Assembly: GCA_028345955.1 (NCBI GenBank)
Contig: JAOMEO010000004.1
Location: 1 to 64,000, forward strand
Direction: 5' to 3'
Source: Candidatus Thioglobus sp.
GTDB taxonomy: Bacteria > Pseudomonadota > Gammaproteobacteria > PS1 > Pseudothioglobaceae
DNA length: 64,000 bases
Under the pieces are notes generated by a model. That model saw nothing but the letters and a program-made list of their open reading frames with translations, was not told where the DNA came from and did no database searches. Of the stretch, positions 1-8,141 are shown piece by piece (position 1 is the stretch's first letter; each line of letters begins with the position of its first letter). The translations under genes and the position numbers were made by a program.

Positions 1-627
1 AATACTCACATTGAAGACATTCTAGTTGAAAAAGAAAGAATCTCTTCAATAAAGACAAATCGAGGTGAATTTGATTCTGATAGTTATGTAGTAGCTTTAG
101 GAAGCTACTCATCAAAAATCCTCTCAAAAGTAGGTATTAATATTCCTGTATACCCAGTTAAAGGCTATTCAATTACATTACCAGTTTTGAATAATGAAGA
201 TGCGCCACAATCAACAATTATTGATGACACTTTCAAAATTGGCATTACCAGACTAGGTAACAACATTAGAGTTGCTGGTACAGCCCATTTAACGGGCTAT
301 AACTTAGAGTTAAGAGAAAAATCACTATCTTTATTGAAATATGGTTTAAACAGGCTTTTTCCATATGCAACCGAAGAAAGTGATGACATGAAGTTTTGGG
401 CAGGACTACGCCCAAATACTCCAGATGGCCCTCCTATTATTGGGTCAACGCCCTACTCAAATTTATATCTGAATACAGGACATGGCACTTTAGGATGGAC
501 AATGTCTCTCGGCTCTGGCAAACTGTTGGCAGATATCATTTCAGGCATTGAGCCTGAAATCTCTTCGGTGGGTATAGATATGAGTCGCTTTAATTATGCT
601 AATAAAACTCTCTTAAATTATGGCTAG
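1..627 (+). CDS. dadA: D-amino acid dehydrogenase, 3' part (DadA)
   Basis: The frame is open from the first base, so this is the C-terminal 208 residues of a longer protein whose start lies upstream. The family is an FAD-dependent, membrane-associated dehydrogenase that oxidises D-alanine and other D-amino acids to 2-oxo acids and passes electrons to the respiratory chain. The GLRPNTPDGPPIIG segment (about nt 409-450) and the TGHGTLGWT segment (about nt 475-501) are the typical C-terminal FAD/substrate signatures of DadA-type DAO oxidoreductases. The stop overlaps the start of alr by 8 bases, the usual dadA-dadX/alr arrangement for alanine racemisation and catabolism. A related DAO oxidase cannot be fully excluded because the N-terminus is missing. 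Confidence 0.85.
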   Translation, partial: NTHIEDILVEKERISSIKTNRGEFDSDSYVVALGSYSSKILSKVGINIPVYPVKGYSITLPVLNNEDAPQSTIIDDTFKIGITRLGNNIRVAGTAHLTGYNLELREKSLSLLKYGLNRLFPYATEESDDMKFWAGLRPNTPDGPPIIGSTPYSNLYLNTGHGTLGWTMSLGSGKLLADIISGIEPEISSVGIDMSRFNYANKTLLNYG

Positions 628-1696
628 AAAGTGTACCGCTTCTATTAATCTTAGCGCAATTAAGGAAAACTATTTATACGCAAAATCTTTAGCACCGAAC
701 TCAAAAGCCATTGCTATTATTAAAGCTGATGCCTATGGTCATGGTGCCATTGAAGTAGCCAATGAATTAAACGAAGTAGCTGATGCTTATGGCGTAGCTT
801 GCATCGAAGAGGCTATTGAATTAATAAACTCTGGAATAGATAACACCCCAATACTATTATTGGAAGGAGTTTTTGAAAAATCTGAACTCATTCTTGCTGA
901 AAAATATAGTCTAATTGTTACAGTATGTAATTTAATACAACTTCAATGGCTTCTAGATGCTAATCTAAATGAACCTTTTGACGTATTTGTTAAATATGAT
1001 TCTGGCATGGGACGCTTGGGCTTTCAAGACGATTCATTTATCCAAGCAATAAATTTTCTTGAAAAAAGCAACAATATTGGTGAAATAACTCTAATGACGC
1101 ATTTTTCAAGTGCCGATGACTTAGGCAGTACTCTAACTACCAAACAAATCAGCAACTTTGATAACACCCTAAACACAGAAAAATACCCTTGCTCACTTGC
1201 AAATTCAGCTGCAATTTTGAAGTGGAGTGAATCTCATAGAGAATATATTCGTCCAGGTATCATGCTTTATGGTTCTTCTCCATTTTTAGATAAAATCCCT
1301 CCAAATAAACTAACACCAGTCATGACACTGTCCTCAATCCTAATATCAATTAAAAGCTTTAAAGCAGGACAATCGATTGGCTATGGTAGTCGCTATACCT
1401 GTAAACAAGATATGCAAATTGGCGTTGTGGCCATTGGTTATGCTGATGGCTATCCACGAAGTGCAGAAGATGGTACGCCTGTTTTTATCAATGGTGTTAA
1501 AAGTAAAATTTCTGGAAGAGTTTCAATGGACATGATAACGATAGATTTAACTGGTGTCCCGAATCCACAAATAGGCGATCGCGTTGAGCTTTTTGGTGAA
1601 AACGTGTCTGTGGATGAAGTTGCTAAATATTGCAACACAATTTCTTATGAAATCTTTACTAAAATCACAAAAAGAGTTTACAAATCCTACGTCTAA
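620..1696 (+). CDS. alr: Alanine racemase
   Basis: PLP-dependent enzyme (358 aa, normal length) interconverting L- and D-alanine in the cytoplasm, for peptidoglycan or, next to dadA, for alanine catabolism. The PLP lysine is K35 in AIIKADAYGHG, and the second catalytic base is Y255 in SIGYGSRYT. RPGIMLYG (211-218) is the usual phosphate/PLP-contact segment. The start codon lies inside the end of dadA, which implies translational coupling, so a catabolic DadX role is likely. Whether another Alr exists in the genome cannot be seen here. Confidence 0.96.
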   Translation: MARKCTASINLSAIKENYLYAKSLAPNSKAIAIIKADAYGHGAIEVANELNEVADAYGVACIEEAIELINSGIDNTPILLLEGVFEKSELILAEKYSLIVTVCNLIQLQWLLDANLNEPFDVFVKYDSGMGRLGFQDDSFIQAINFLEKSNNIGEITLMTHFSSADDLGSTLTTKQISNFDNTLNTEKYPCSLANSAAILKWSESHREYIRPGIMLYGSSPFLDKIPPNKLTPVMTLSSILISIKSFKAGQSIGYGSRYTCKQDMQIGVVAIGYADGYPRSAEDGTPVFINGVKSKISGRVSMDMITIDLTGVPNPQIGDRVELFGENVSVDEVAKYCNTISYEIFTKITKRVYKSYV

Positions 1697-1756
1697 TTAT
1701 TAGTAATGTTAATATAATATATTCAATTAATCCTTGATTTATTTTTCTCTAAACTC

Positions 1757-2572
1757 ATGCTTACATCAATTCAAATAGAAACCTTTGAAAAAAATGGCTA
1801 TTTAGTTATAGAAGATTTTATTGATCAAAGACAAAGAAATCTTTTAATGCAGCGAGCAGAAGAATTAATAGATGAATTTCAACCACCTTCAAAACATTCA
1901 GTGTTTTCTACCGATGAACAAGAAAGAACTAGTGACGATTATTTCTTGAACTCAGGCGATAAAATAAGATTTTTCTTTGAAGAAAAAGCTATTGATAAAA
2001 ATGGTAGCTTCACTGTCCCTAAACAAAAATCTATTAATAAAATAGGTCATGCTCAGCACATTCTTGACCCCGTATACAAAGAGGTGATTAATGAGTTAAA
2101 CTTTCCAAAATTAGGTAAGCAATTGGGTATCAAAACACCAAGGGCTTTGCAGTCAATGCATATCTTTAAACAACCTAGCATTGGAGGCGAAGTAGGTCTG
2201 CATCAAGACTCCTGTTTTTTGTATACGAAACCGATGAGTTGTATTGGTTTTTGGTTTGCACTAGAGGACGCTAACGAAGAAAATGGTTGTCTACAAGCTA
2301 TGACTGGTGGACACAAAATTCCACTCAAAAAACGATTTCATTTGTCAGAAAACGGAGGCACGGAGTTTGACCTTTTAGATGACAGTCCATGGCCTGAAAA
2401 ACCTCTTGATATGTTAGAAGTTAAGGCGGGTACTTTAATTATATTGCACGGCCAATTACCTCACTATAGCGCCGCCAATAAATCAACCAAATCTAGACAA
2501 GCTTTTAGTCTACATTTGGTGGACCAGGAGTGCCATTATGCTGAAGACAACTGGCTTCAGTCAGACCTTTAA
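1757..2572 (+). CDS. Phytanoyl-CoA dioxygenase (PhyH) family protein
   Basis: A 271-aa Fe(II)/2-oxoglutarate-dependent dioxygenase of the PhyH family. The metal triad appears as H149-x-D151 (in GLHQDSCFLY) and H236 (in LPHYSAANKS), with R247 (in SRQAFSLHL) as the likely 2-oxoglutarate-binding arginine. The EENGCLQAMTGGHK segment is also typical. The substrate is not predictable: members hydroxylate acyl-CoAs, ectoine and other small molecules. The gene is followed 16 bases later by a cupin gene and probably forms a two-gene unit with it. No strong ribosome binding site precedes the ATG. Confidence 0.85.
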   Translation: MLTSIQIETFEKNGYLVIEDFIDQRQRNLLMQRAEELIDEFQPPSKHSVFSTDEQERTSDDYFLNSGDKIRFFFEEKAIDKNGSFTVPKQKSINKIGHAQHILDPVYKEVINELNFPKLGKQLGIKTPRALQSMHIFKQPSIGGEVGLHQDSCFLYTKPMSCIGFWFALEDANEENGCLQAMTGGHKIPLKKRFHLSENGGTEFDLLDDSPWPEKPLDMLEVKAGTLIILHGQLPHYSAANKSTKSRQAFSLHLVDQECHYAEDNWLQSDL

Positions 2573-2588
2573 AAAAATCTCATACATT

Positions 2589-2936
2589 ATGAAAAAAAGA
2601 AAAATAACTGATATTCATGGGGTAGATTTTTTACCTTTTGACCGATATGGTCCAGTCGTGCCAAAGATGAGTTGGCACAAGATTAGCTTTGATGAAAAAA
2701 TTAATTTTGGTAGCTTTATACTAAAGATGGATCCCGGTGCAAGAAGTACTCCACACACTCATATTGGTTTTGAAGAGTTTTTAGTAATAGAGGGCGAACT
2801 GATTGATGCAGATAATACGGTCTTTAAAAAAGGCGACTTTGTTACCTTTGAGCCTGGCAGCAAACATTCTTCCTATACAGAAAAAGGCGCTCTATTAATT
2901 GTTTTCCAAAGAGGTATAAATAAACCAATCAAGTAG
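2589..2936 (+). CDS. Small cupin-domain protein
   Basis: A 115-aa single-domain cupin. Motif 1 is PHTHIGFEEFLVIEGE and motif 2 is KGDFVTFEPGSKHSS, giving the usual His/Glu/His metal ligands of a ChrR/cupin_7-like beta barrel. I chose the ATG at 2589 rather than the one at 2538: the upstream residues would lie inside the PhyH gene and do not belong to the cupin fold. Function is unknown. It is probably co-transcribed with the dioxygenase and could handle its substrate or product. Its last 8 bases overlap the end of the convergent MFS transporter gene. Confidence 0.75.
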   Translation: MKKRKITDIHGVDFLPFDRYGPVVPKMSWHKISFDEKINFGSFILKMDPGARSTPHTHIGFEEFLVIEGELIDADNTVFKKGDFVTFEPGSKHSSYTEKGALLIVFQRGINKPIK

Positions 2937-4185
2937 CACTTTGTTCAGATTGAGATTCCAATGCCTCTTCTGCAATAACTTCCATAGCAACGACACTTGG
3001 TCTCTGTCCCATGATCTGAAAGTCTGTTTGTTCAGACTCGTCAACGTTGTCGGTAATCATCATCATCATTATCACTGTAACAGCAATAACCAAATGAACG
3101 ATGCCCATATAGAGCATAAACCCAAACATTTCAAAGAGTTCAAGAAAATAACTCATGGTAAGTGGACCTAATGCTGCAAAAACACTAAACACAAGAACGA
3201 TAGTTCCGCTCGCACTGATCATTTGTTTTGGTTCCAGACGATCATTGGCTTGTGCCACACCAAGTGAATATAGCGGTAAAGTAAAAGCACCTACTAGAGC
3301 ACTTAATATTAGAAGAATTGTGCTTCTAAATTCGAATGATGACAAAGTAATACAAATGCTGATAACACTGGCACAACACAACAAAATGACTTTTCTTCGA
3401 TCAATCTTGTCTGACAACCAGCCCAGAGGCAATTGAGAAGCAGCTCCAAAACCGATAAAAAGTGTCATAAAAAGTGCCGTTTCAGACACTGAAAAGCCTG
3501 CCTTGATGGCATAGATCGTTCCAACCCCAAAAAAACCGGCAGAGGCAAGTCCAGATAAACCAATCGTTACCACACCTGATGGTGAGCCTTCCCACAAAGC
3601 TTTCAGGCCTAGTGACTCTTGAGAATCCAATTCTGGTGCTTTAATTTCTGTCAGGAGGATCGGTATTAATGAAATCGACAGCAAAATAGAGGCCAACAAG
3701 AAAAGGCTTACGCCTGCAGGGTCATCGACGGCAAATAAGCCTTGACCAAGTGCCAAACCTGCCCAAACAACAACCATGTGAATTGAAAAAATTTGTCCTC
3801 GATTTTCATTTGAAGAAATCGAATTTAACCATCCTTCAACTATAATCATAATGCCCGCAATACAAAAGCCAGACAAGAATCGAGCTACAAACCATACTGG
3901 AGGCTCAATAAACAAAATTTGAATCAAAATTGCTGTGGAAGCTATAGACGCATATGCAGCATATGTTCGAATTTGACCCGTCTTTTCAATTTGTTTAGGT
4001 GAAAAAATAGAACTGGCTAATTGACCGATAAAATACCCTGACATTACCAGACCTGTGGTCAAAACCGAGAAACCCTCAAAGTCAGCACGCCAGCTACTTA
4101 GAGTTCCTTGGAGACCGTTTCCTAATCCTATAAAAAGTATTCCTAGAAATAGTGGCCAAGTTGTACGAATAACATTACTTAACAT
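2929..4185 (-). CDS. MFS transporter, YcaD-like
   Basis: A 418-aa inner-membrane protein with about 12 hydrophobic segments in two halves joined by a polar loop near residue 190. LGWLSDKIDRRKV is the MFS signature between TM8 and TM9 of the second half. The VEGWLNS segment resembles the YcaD-type branch of major facilitator proteins. The acidic C-terminal tail (last about 40 residues) is probably cytoplasmic. Substrate unknown. It stands alone on this strand, convergent with the cupin gene, and its divergent neighbour is the GIY-YIG gene. Confidence 0.85.
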   Translation of the reverse strand: MLSNVIRTTWPLFLGILFIGLGNGLQGTLSSWRADFEGFSVLTTGLVMSGYFIGQLASSIFSPKQIEKTGQIRTYAAYASIASTAILIQILFIEPPVWFVARFLSGFCIAGIMIIVEGWLNSISSNENRGQIFSIHMVVVWAGLALGQGLFAVDDPAGVSLFLLASILLSISLIPILLTEIKAPELDSQESLGLKALWEGSPSGVVTIGLSGLASAGFFGVGTIYAIKAGFSVSETALFMTLFIGFGAASQLPLGWLSDKIDRRKVILLCCASVISICITLSSFEFRSTILLILSALVGAFTLPLYSLGVAQANDRLEPKQMISASGTIVLVFSVFAALGPLTMSYFLELFEMFGFMLYMGIVHLVIAVTVIMMMMITDNVDESEQTDFQIMGQRPSVVAMEVIAEEALESQSEQSAT

Positions 4186-4301
4186 ATCAATTTATTGAGT
4201 TAACTGAAGATAAAAATCATAAAAAACTAGATTAGTTTATTACGACATATTTTTTTTAAAAACGCGCATTTTAATATATTTCTTAACCAAAATAAATAAA
4301 C

Positions 4302-4604
4302 ATGGTAAAAAGTTTTTTTATGGGTACAACAACCCAACATAATTGGCTGATTTATATACTTGAGTGTAGAGATGGTAGCCTCTATTGTGGTATCACAAAT
4401 AACTTAGAAAAACGTCTCAAACAACACACAGGGGAAATCAAAGGTGGCGCTAAATATACTCGCTCACATTGGCCCTGCAAATTAGTTTATAAAGAAAAAT
4501 CAGTAAGTCGAAGTGAAGCTTCGCAAAGAGAGTCAGTTATAAAAAAAATGTCAAGAGATGAAAAACAGGTTCTTATTAATTTAGCAAGTGAAAATATTAG
4601 TTAG
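4302..4604 (+). CDS. GIY-YIG domain protein (YhbQ/UPF0213 type)
   Basis: A 100-aa protein made almost entirely of one GIY-YIG nuclease domain: IYILECRDGSLYCGITN is the motif, followed by the conserved arginine helix LEKRLKQH. Length and architecture match the UPF0213/YhbQ group of small stand-alone GIY-YIG proteins linked to DNA damage tolerance. The first ATG (4302) is listed. The ATG at 4320 would give an N-terminus closer to that of the family, and neither has a clear Shine-Dalgarno. The 3' end overlaps the convergent peroxiredoxin gene by 8 bases. Confidence 0.88.
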   Translation: MVKSFFMGTTTQHNWLIYILECRDGSLYCGITNNLEKRLKQHTGEIKGGAKYTRSHWPCKLVYKEKSVSRSEASQRESVIKKMSRDEKQVLINLASENIS

Positions 4605-5142
4605 ACCCTGCCTTTTCACTTTCTTTTTGAAGGCTATTAAGGTCATTCAAGACCATCTCCGAGTGAGTTTTGGGATTAACAGATAGATATATTTTGGAAA
4701 TGTTACCTTCAGGGTCAATGATAAAGGTATTTCTGTTTGCCACCTTAAAAAAACTGCTTAATGAATCATATAGCTCGGACACTTCTCTTGTTTCATCTGC
4801 AAGTAATGAGAACGGTAAATTGTACTTTTCAGCAAAAAGTTTGTGTGATCTAACACTATCAACACTCAGTCCAAAAACCACAGCTTTACTTGAAATGATT
4901 CGTTTCACGGCATCTCTAAAATCACAAGCTTGGGTTGTACAGCCAGGGGTATCGTCTTTGGGATAAAAGTACAACACAACCCATTGACCTTCATAATTGC
5001 TTAAAGTATGAGTTATGTTATTCTGATCTTGCAAAGCAAAGTTTGGCGCCTTGTCACCAACCTTAAGTCCAGCAATTGAAGATGAAGAGAGAGTCAGAAG
5101 AAATGCTATTACTGACGCTGTTATGATTGATTTGAGTTGCAT
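4597..5142 (-). CDS. bcp: Periplasmic peroxiredoxin, Bcp/PrxQ type
   Basis: A 181-aa thiol peroxidase of the BCP/PrxQ class, which reduces peroxides with a peroxidatic and a resolving cysteine on the same helix. These are C68 and C73 in DDTPGCTTQACDFRD. Unlike the usual cytoplasmic Bcp, it begins with a signal peptide: a basic start, a hydrophobic core at residues 6-22 and a likely cleavage after SIA (about residue 24). It should therefore act in the periplasm. A plausible leftward promoter lies in the AT-rich 80 bases upstream. Confidence 0.92.
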   Translation of the reverse strand: MQLKSIITASVIAFLLTLSSSSIAGLKVGDKAPNFALQDQNNITHTLSNYEGQWVVLYFYPKDDTPGCTTQACDFRDAVKRIISSKAVVFGLSVDSVRSHKLFAEKYNLPFSLLADETREVSELYDSLSSFFKVANRNTFIIDPEGNISKIYLSVNPKTHSEMVLNDLNSLQKESEKAGSN

Positions 5143-5221
5143 GATTTCGATAATATCATACCTAATCGAAAATCTACATTAATTAAGAAACAAGTTGATG
5201 GCTATAAGACTTGAAGAACCT

Positions 5222-5383
5222 TTAGTGCTTACTTTTCTCTTTTTTGGAACTTTGTATAGCGCTGTGATACCAAGCTAAAGCCTTTTTAAATTGATATTCA
5301 TTAATGTTATTCCTTTTGCAATAGGCATTAGTTCTAATATCGCTTAGATCCTTGGAAATTGATTGATTCTTTATTTGATTCAT
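5222..5383 (-). CDS. Small hypothetical protein, 53 aa
   Basis: Short ORF with an ATG at 5383 and a TAA at 5222. The product is basic (net positive, lysine-rich tail). The central part, YCKRNNINEYQFKKALAWYH, has the look of a helix-turn-helix of the small transposase-accessory type (x-F-C-x4-I-x4-F), but this is a visual resemblance only. Codon use and the absence of low-complexity runs make it more protein-like than the neighbouring frames. A weak GGAA lies about 8 bases upstream. It sits just downstream of a leftward terminator, so it would need its own promoter or read-through. Confidence 0.4.
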   Translation of the reverse strand: MNQIKNQSISKDLSDIRTNAYCKRNNINEYQFKKALAWYHSAIQSSKKEKSKH

Positions 5384-5396
5384 TTATTATTCCAGT

Positions 5397-5442
5397 AAAA
5401 AAGCTTTAGCTGGAGGGTAGGAGCAACCCACCAGCTATAAGC
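5397..5442 (-). terminator. Leftward intrinsic terminator
   Basis: Read on the minus strand: GCTT, a bulged A, TAGCTGG, a T-T mismatch, GGGT, a 7-base loop, ACCC, CCAGCTA and AAGC, followed directly by six T. About 15 base pairs and a U-run make a strong Rho-independent terminator for leftward transcription. No complete gene lies just upstream of it on that strand, which implies a short transcript or a decayed gene starting near 5715. Confidence 0.75.
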
Positions 5443-5748
5443 CGCTACCTCATTTACCAAACGGAGAGTGAATGGCAAGGGTATCGAGGTTCTTAATAAA
5501 AGCAAAATCATGTTCTCAATTTAATCATTAATGTCTAAATACTTAGCTTCAATAGTATTGTTTTTAGTCATTAGAGAATTTTTCGGCACACATGTTTGTT
5601 GATATCATCACTCGTAACGTTCTTGAGCTTTGCTATCTAAGCACTGGCATTTGCAACTTTAAGTGGTTTACGTCGCATTTTTTCTCTAATTAACTAAAAA
5701 CAATGACCTAATAATAGGTGATGTAAATAGATGGCAAATGTTTTATAA

Positions 5749-5776
5749 GTGAAGTTTTGGTGAAGATTGTGTGAAG
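5749..5776. promoter_or_regulatory. Triple cre-tag (CreB binding repeats)
   Basis: GTGAAG occurs three times, at 5749, 5760 and 5771, exactly 11 bases apart. On the minus strand this is TTCAC-N6-TTCAC-N6-TTCAC, which matches the published cre-tag/blr-tag direct repeat for the response regulator CreB (BlrA). The gene just downstream encodes a CreB-like regulator, so autoregulation is likely. The third repeat would be centred near -42 relative to a start set by the -10 at 5803, a normal activator position. Confidence 0.7.
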
Positions 5777-5802
5777 ATTGTTTTTTTTATTGAATTTTGA
5801 AC

Positions 5803-5808
5803 TACAAT
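5803..5808 (+). promoter_or_regulatory. Predicted creBC -10 box
   Basis: TACAAT, a close match to the sigma-70 -10 box, 30 bases upstream of the creB ATG. The expected -35 position (about 5780-5785) is a T-run without consensus, which fits an activator-dependent promoter served by the repeats at 5749-5776. Confidence 0.45.
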
Positions 5809-5837
5809 AATATCTTTTCTTATAGGGGTTTATCTGC

Positions 5838-6515
5838 ATGCAACATATTCTAATAGTTGAAGATGATAGAACGATTGCTGAAAGTATAGCTTTCATCCTT
5901 GAACAGGACTCTTTCAGCTGCCAGTGGTTCGATAACGGTACTGATGCCCTTGACTACATAGAAAGCAATGCAGTAGACCTTATGCTTCTTGATGTAGGCT
6001 TACCCGACATGAGCGGCTTTGATGTACTGCGAAAAGTTCGCACTAATTCAGACCTGCCTGTTGTCATTATTACTGCCAGAGATGATGAGTCTGACCAAGT
6101 TCTTGGTTTAGAGGGGCTAGGTGCCAATGGATATATAACCAAACCCTTTAGTCCCAGATTAGTTGTTGCTCATGTGCGCTCACAACTAAGACGTGATCGT
6201 ACGGATACAAATCCTGAATCAAAATTCAGCATTAATCAAGACATGCAACAAATATTGTTTCATAACCAAGAGCTGACCTTAACTCAGACTGAATTTAAAA
6301 TTCTGTCTCACCTCATACAACACCCTAATCGAGTCCATACAAGGGAATATTTGATGAAAAATATATGGGGGGATAAACCACACGGCTCAGATAAAAAAAC
6401 AATCAATACACACATCAAGTCTATCCGTAAACGTTTAAAAGAAATTGATGAATCGTGCGACCCCCAGAAATTAATATTAACCAACAGAGGTATCGGCTAC
6501 AGTCTTATTGAATGA
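5838..6515 (+). CDS. creB: CreB-like response regulator
   Basis: A 225-aa OmpR/PhoB-family regulator. The receiver domain (1-115) has acidic D9/D10, phospho-acceptor D52 (LMLLDVGLPDMSGF), T79 and K102 (TKPFSPR). The winged-helix output domain (about 130-225) ends with NRGIGYSL. Sequence similarity from memory to E. coli CreB is strong through the DVGLPDxSGF, KPFSPR and DTHIK/NTHIK-like segments, and the next gene resembles CreC. CreBC regulons in enterobacteria and Aeromonas respond to carbon source or growth conditions and to cell-wall stress. The stop overlaps the start of the kinase gene (ATGA). Confidence 0.85.
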   Translation: MQHILIVEDDRTIAESIAFILEQDSFSCQWFDNGTDALDYIESNAVDLMLLDVGLPDMSGFDVLRKVRTNSDLPVVIITARDDESDQVLGLEGLGANGYITKPFSPRLVVAHVRSQLRRDRTDTNPESKFSINQDMQQILFHNQELTLTQTEFKILSHLIQHPNRVHTREYLMKNIWGDKPHGSDKKTINTHIKSIRKRLKEIDESCDPQKLILTNRGIGYSLIE

Positions 6516-8014
6516 AATACTTCAAATTAAATATAGGCACCAAACTGTTTATTCTTTACTTTTTAGCCAGTAGCACCTTGGTCTGGGCTTTTGCCCATCG
6601 CACAAGTATAGAGTCTGCAAAAGAGGTTATGGTCGAGGTAGCAACCATGTTTAGCAAAATTGCCTCCCAAAATATCATAGACGGTGAAATTAATCTCAAT
6701 ACTTTTGGAGGTATTATTTTTGACTACTTCCAATCACCGCATGGTGATGCGAGATTACAGAATCTGGCGATTTACATTACTGATATGGATGGCATTCTTG
6801 TCTTGGACTCTCGTGGTTTAAACCTAGGAACAGACATGAAATCTCATTCAGTGGTTGGTTCGGCATTGGCAGGGAAGCAAGGAATAAGTAGAATTTCTAA
6901 CGAACCTGTTCGCGGCCCTTGGAAGGCAAGAGGGGTAAACATAGAATATTTTTTTAAACCTGAATTCTTACATGTCTCAAGCACTATTTACGACAACAGG
7001 CAAGAAGTTCAAGGGGCTCTTGTCCTTGTAGCTCCGATGCTAGACCTCATGGATAGAACCCGTTTATGGAGGTTCATCTTCTATATATTTCTCCTCGCTT
7101 TGTTTTTTGGTGCCTTAGGTAGCTACAGAATTTCAAGAAACATTCGTCGTGTTGAGAAATATACTAGAGAGCTTTTCAAGGGTGAAGATATATCGATCCC
7201 TAATGTAAACGTTCAGTTTAATAAACTTGCTGTGGCTATAGAGCAAGCTCGAAGCGAAGTAGAACTTAAGGATGATGTTGAAGAATACATTGATACTCTT
7301 GCTCATGAATTAAGAACTCCTATTACTGGGATTCGGCTAACTGCAGAAAATCTGTTAACACCGATGGGCATTGAGAGTTATCTTCTAGAAGAGAAAGATG
7401 ATAAAAAAAATAAAATTCTAACTAAAGAAATCAAGAAGAGACGAGAATTTATTCGAAGCATTCTTGATTCAAACAATCAAATGGATGCGCTTGTATCACG
7501 GTTACTGGCTCTCTCAAGAATTGAAAGACGTGACAAACTAACCAATACAGAAAAACTCAAAATCTTGCCCATAATACAAAATGTCTTAAAAGTGCATGGC
7601 ACCCATAATCGTTTAATTGTCAGTAAAAATATCACTATAAATCTTGACGATATAGATAAAAAAAACACAGTTTTTGCTGAAAAAATACTCTTGGAACAAG
7701 CTTTAGGAAATATCTTAAAGAATGCACTAGACTTTAGTCCCAAAGGTGGTACGATTACAATAAAAGTCTCAGAATCTAATACGGCTCTTACAATTGTCGT
7801 GCTCGATGAAGGACCAGGCATACCACCTCACGTTTCAAGTAAACTGTTTACTCGCTTCTTCTCAGTTGCAAGGCCGGATACAGGTAGACGAGGTACTGGC
7901 CTAGGTCTAAGATTTGTGAGAAAGATTATGCAACTGCATGGAGGAGAGATAACTATAAAAAACCGATTATTACAGGTGGGAACTGAAGCGAAATTAAGAT
8001 TTCCATTGAGTTGA
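6512..8014 (+). CDS. creC: CreC-like sensor histidine kinase
   Basis: A 500-aa membrane sensor. TM1 is at about 11-28, a periplasmic sensing domain covers about 30-185, TM2 is at about 186-205, and a HAMP-like linker follows to about 255. The dimerisation/phospho-acceptor helix carries H265 in LAHELRTP. The HATPase domain shows the N box (NILKNALDFSP), G1 (LDEGPGIP), F box (FTRFFS) and G2 (GRRGTGLGL). It overlaps creB by 4 bases. Compared with E. coli CreC (about 474 aa) it carries a charged, lysine-rich insert after the H box (about residues 285-305). No creD-like gene follows. Confidence 0.82.
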   Translation: MKYFKLNIGTKLFILYFLASSTLVWAFAHRTSIESAKEVMVEVATMFSKIASQNIIDGEINLNTFGGIIFDYFQSPHGDARLQNLAIYITDMDGILVLDSRGLNLGTDMKSHSVVGSALAGKQGISRISNEPVRGPWKARGVNIEYFFKPEFLHVSSTIYDNRQEVQGALVLVAPMLDLMDRTRLWRFIFYIFLLALFFGALGSYRISRNIRRVEKYTRELFKGEDISIPNVNVQFNKLAVAIEQARSEVELKDDVEEYIDTLAHELRTPITGIRLTAENLLTPMGIESYLLEEKDDKKNKILTKEIKKRREFIRSILDSNNQMDALVSRLLALSRIERRDKLTNTEKLKILPIIQNVLKVHGTHNRLIVSKNITINLDDIDKKNTVFAEKILLEQALGNILKNALDFSPKGGTITIKVSESNTALTIVVLDEGPGIPPHVSSKLFTRFFSVARPDTGRRGTGLGLRFVRKIMQLHGGEITIKNRLLQVGTEAKLRFPLS

Positions 8015-8063
8015 TATTAAAAATTTTCAGAAAAACAAAATCAATCAAAATATGGTATTCTAA

Positions 8064-8138
8064 TTTTGTCTTTTCTATGTCTAGACAAAAATAATATATA
8101 TGGTATTATCGCGACATTTTTAACGATAAACTTTATCG
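8064..8138 (+). promoter_or_regulatory. etf operon leader with repeats and palindromes
   Basis: The 127 bases before etfB contain an inverted repeat TTTTGTC (8064-8070) / GACAAAA (8084-8090), a perfect 10-base palindrome TGTCTAGACA (8078-8087), a direct repeat ATATGGTATT at 8050 and 8098 (48 bases apart), and a perfect 7-1-7 palindrome CGATAAA-C-TTTATCG (8124-8138) ending 3 bases before the ATG. The last overlaps the expected ribosome binding site and could be an operator or an RNA hairpin controlling translation. No regulator is assigned. Confidence 0.4.
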
Positions 8139-8141
8139 GGT

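Larger units (their letters stand above)
5143..5837. other. Gene-poor region between bcp and creB
   Basis: This is the only stretch over 300 bases without a long gene. It contains a 53-codon leftward ORF (5222-5383), a strong leftward intrinsic terminator (5397-5442) and three cre-tag repeats (5749-5776). Between terminator and repeats the minus strand holds only short, interrupted frames. One, from an ATG at 5678, reads 13 codons to a TAG, then 21 more sense codons in the same frame to a stop at 5571. Another 16-codon frame starts on that stop. This looks like either a decayed gene or the body of a non-coding RNA. No tRNA, tmRNA, 6S or SRP RNA signature is visible. Confidence 0.6.

Noticed and set aside
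5380-5511. 43-codon leftward frame ending on the start of the 53-codon ORF
   Set aside because: It runs through the whole terminator hairpin and T-run, so its C-terminal residues are dictated by the hairpin; judged accidental.
5443-5700. tmRNA, 6S or other known structural RNA
   Set aside because: No tRNA-like ends, no tag-peptide frame with resume signals, and no recognised conserved core.
5708-5896. 62-codon leftward frame over the creB start
   Set aside because: It overlaps the creB start, the promoter and all three cre-tags; its composition is low-complexity and not protein-like.
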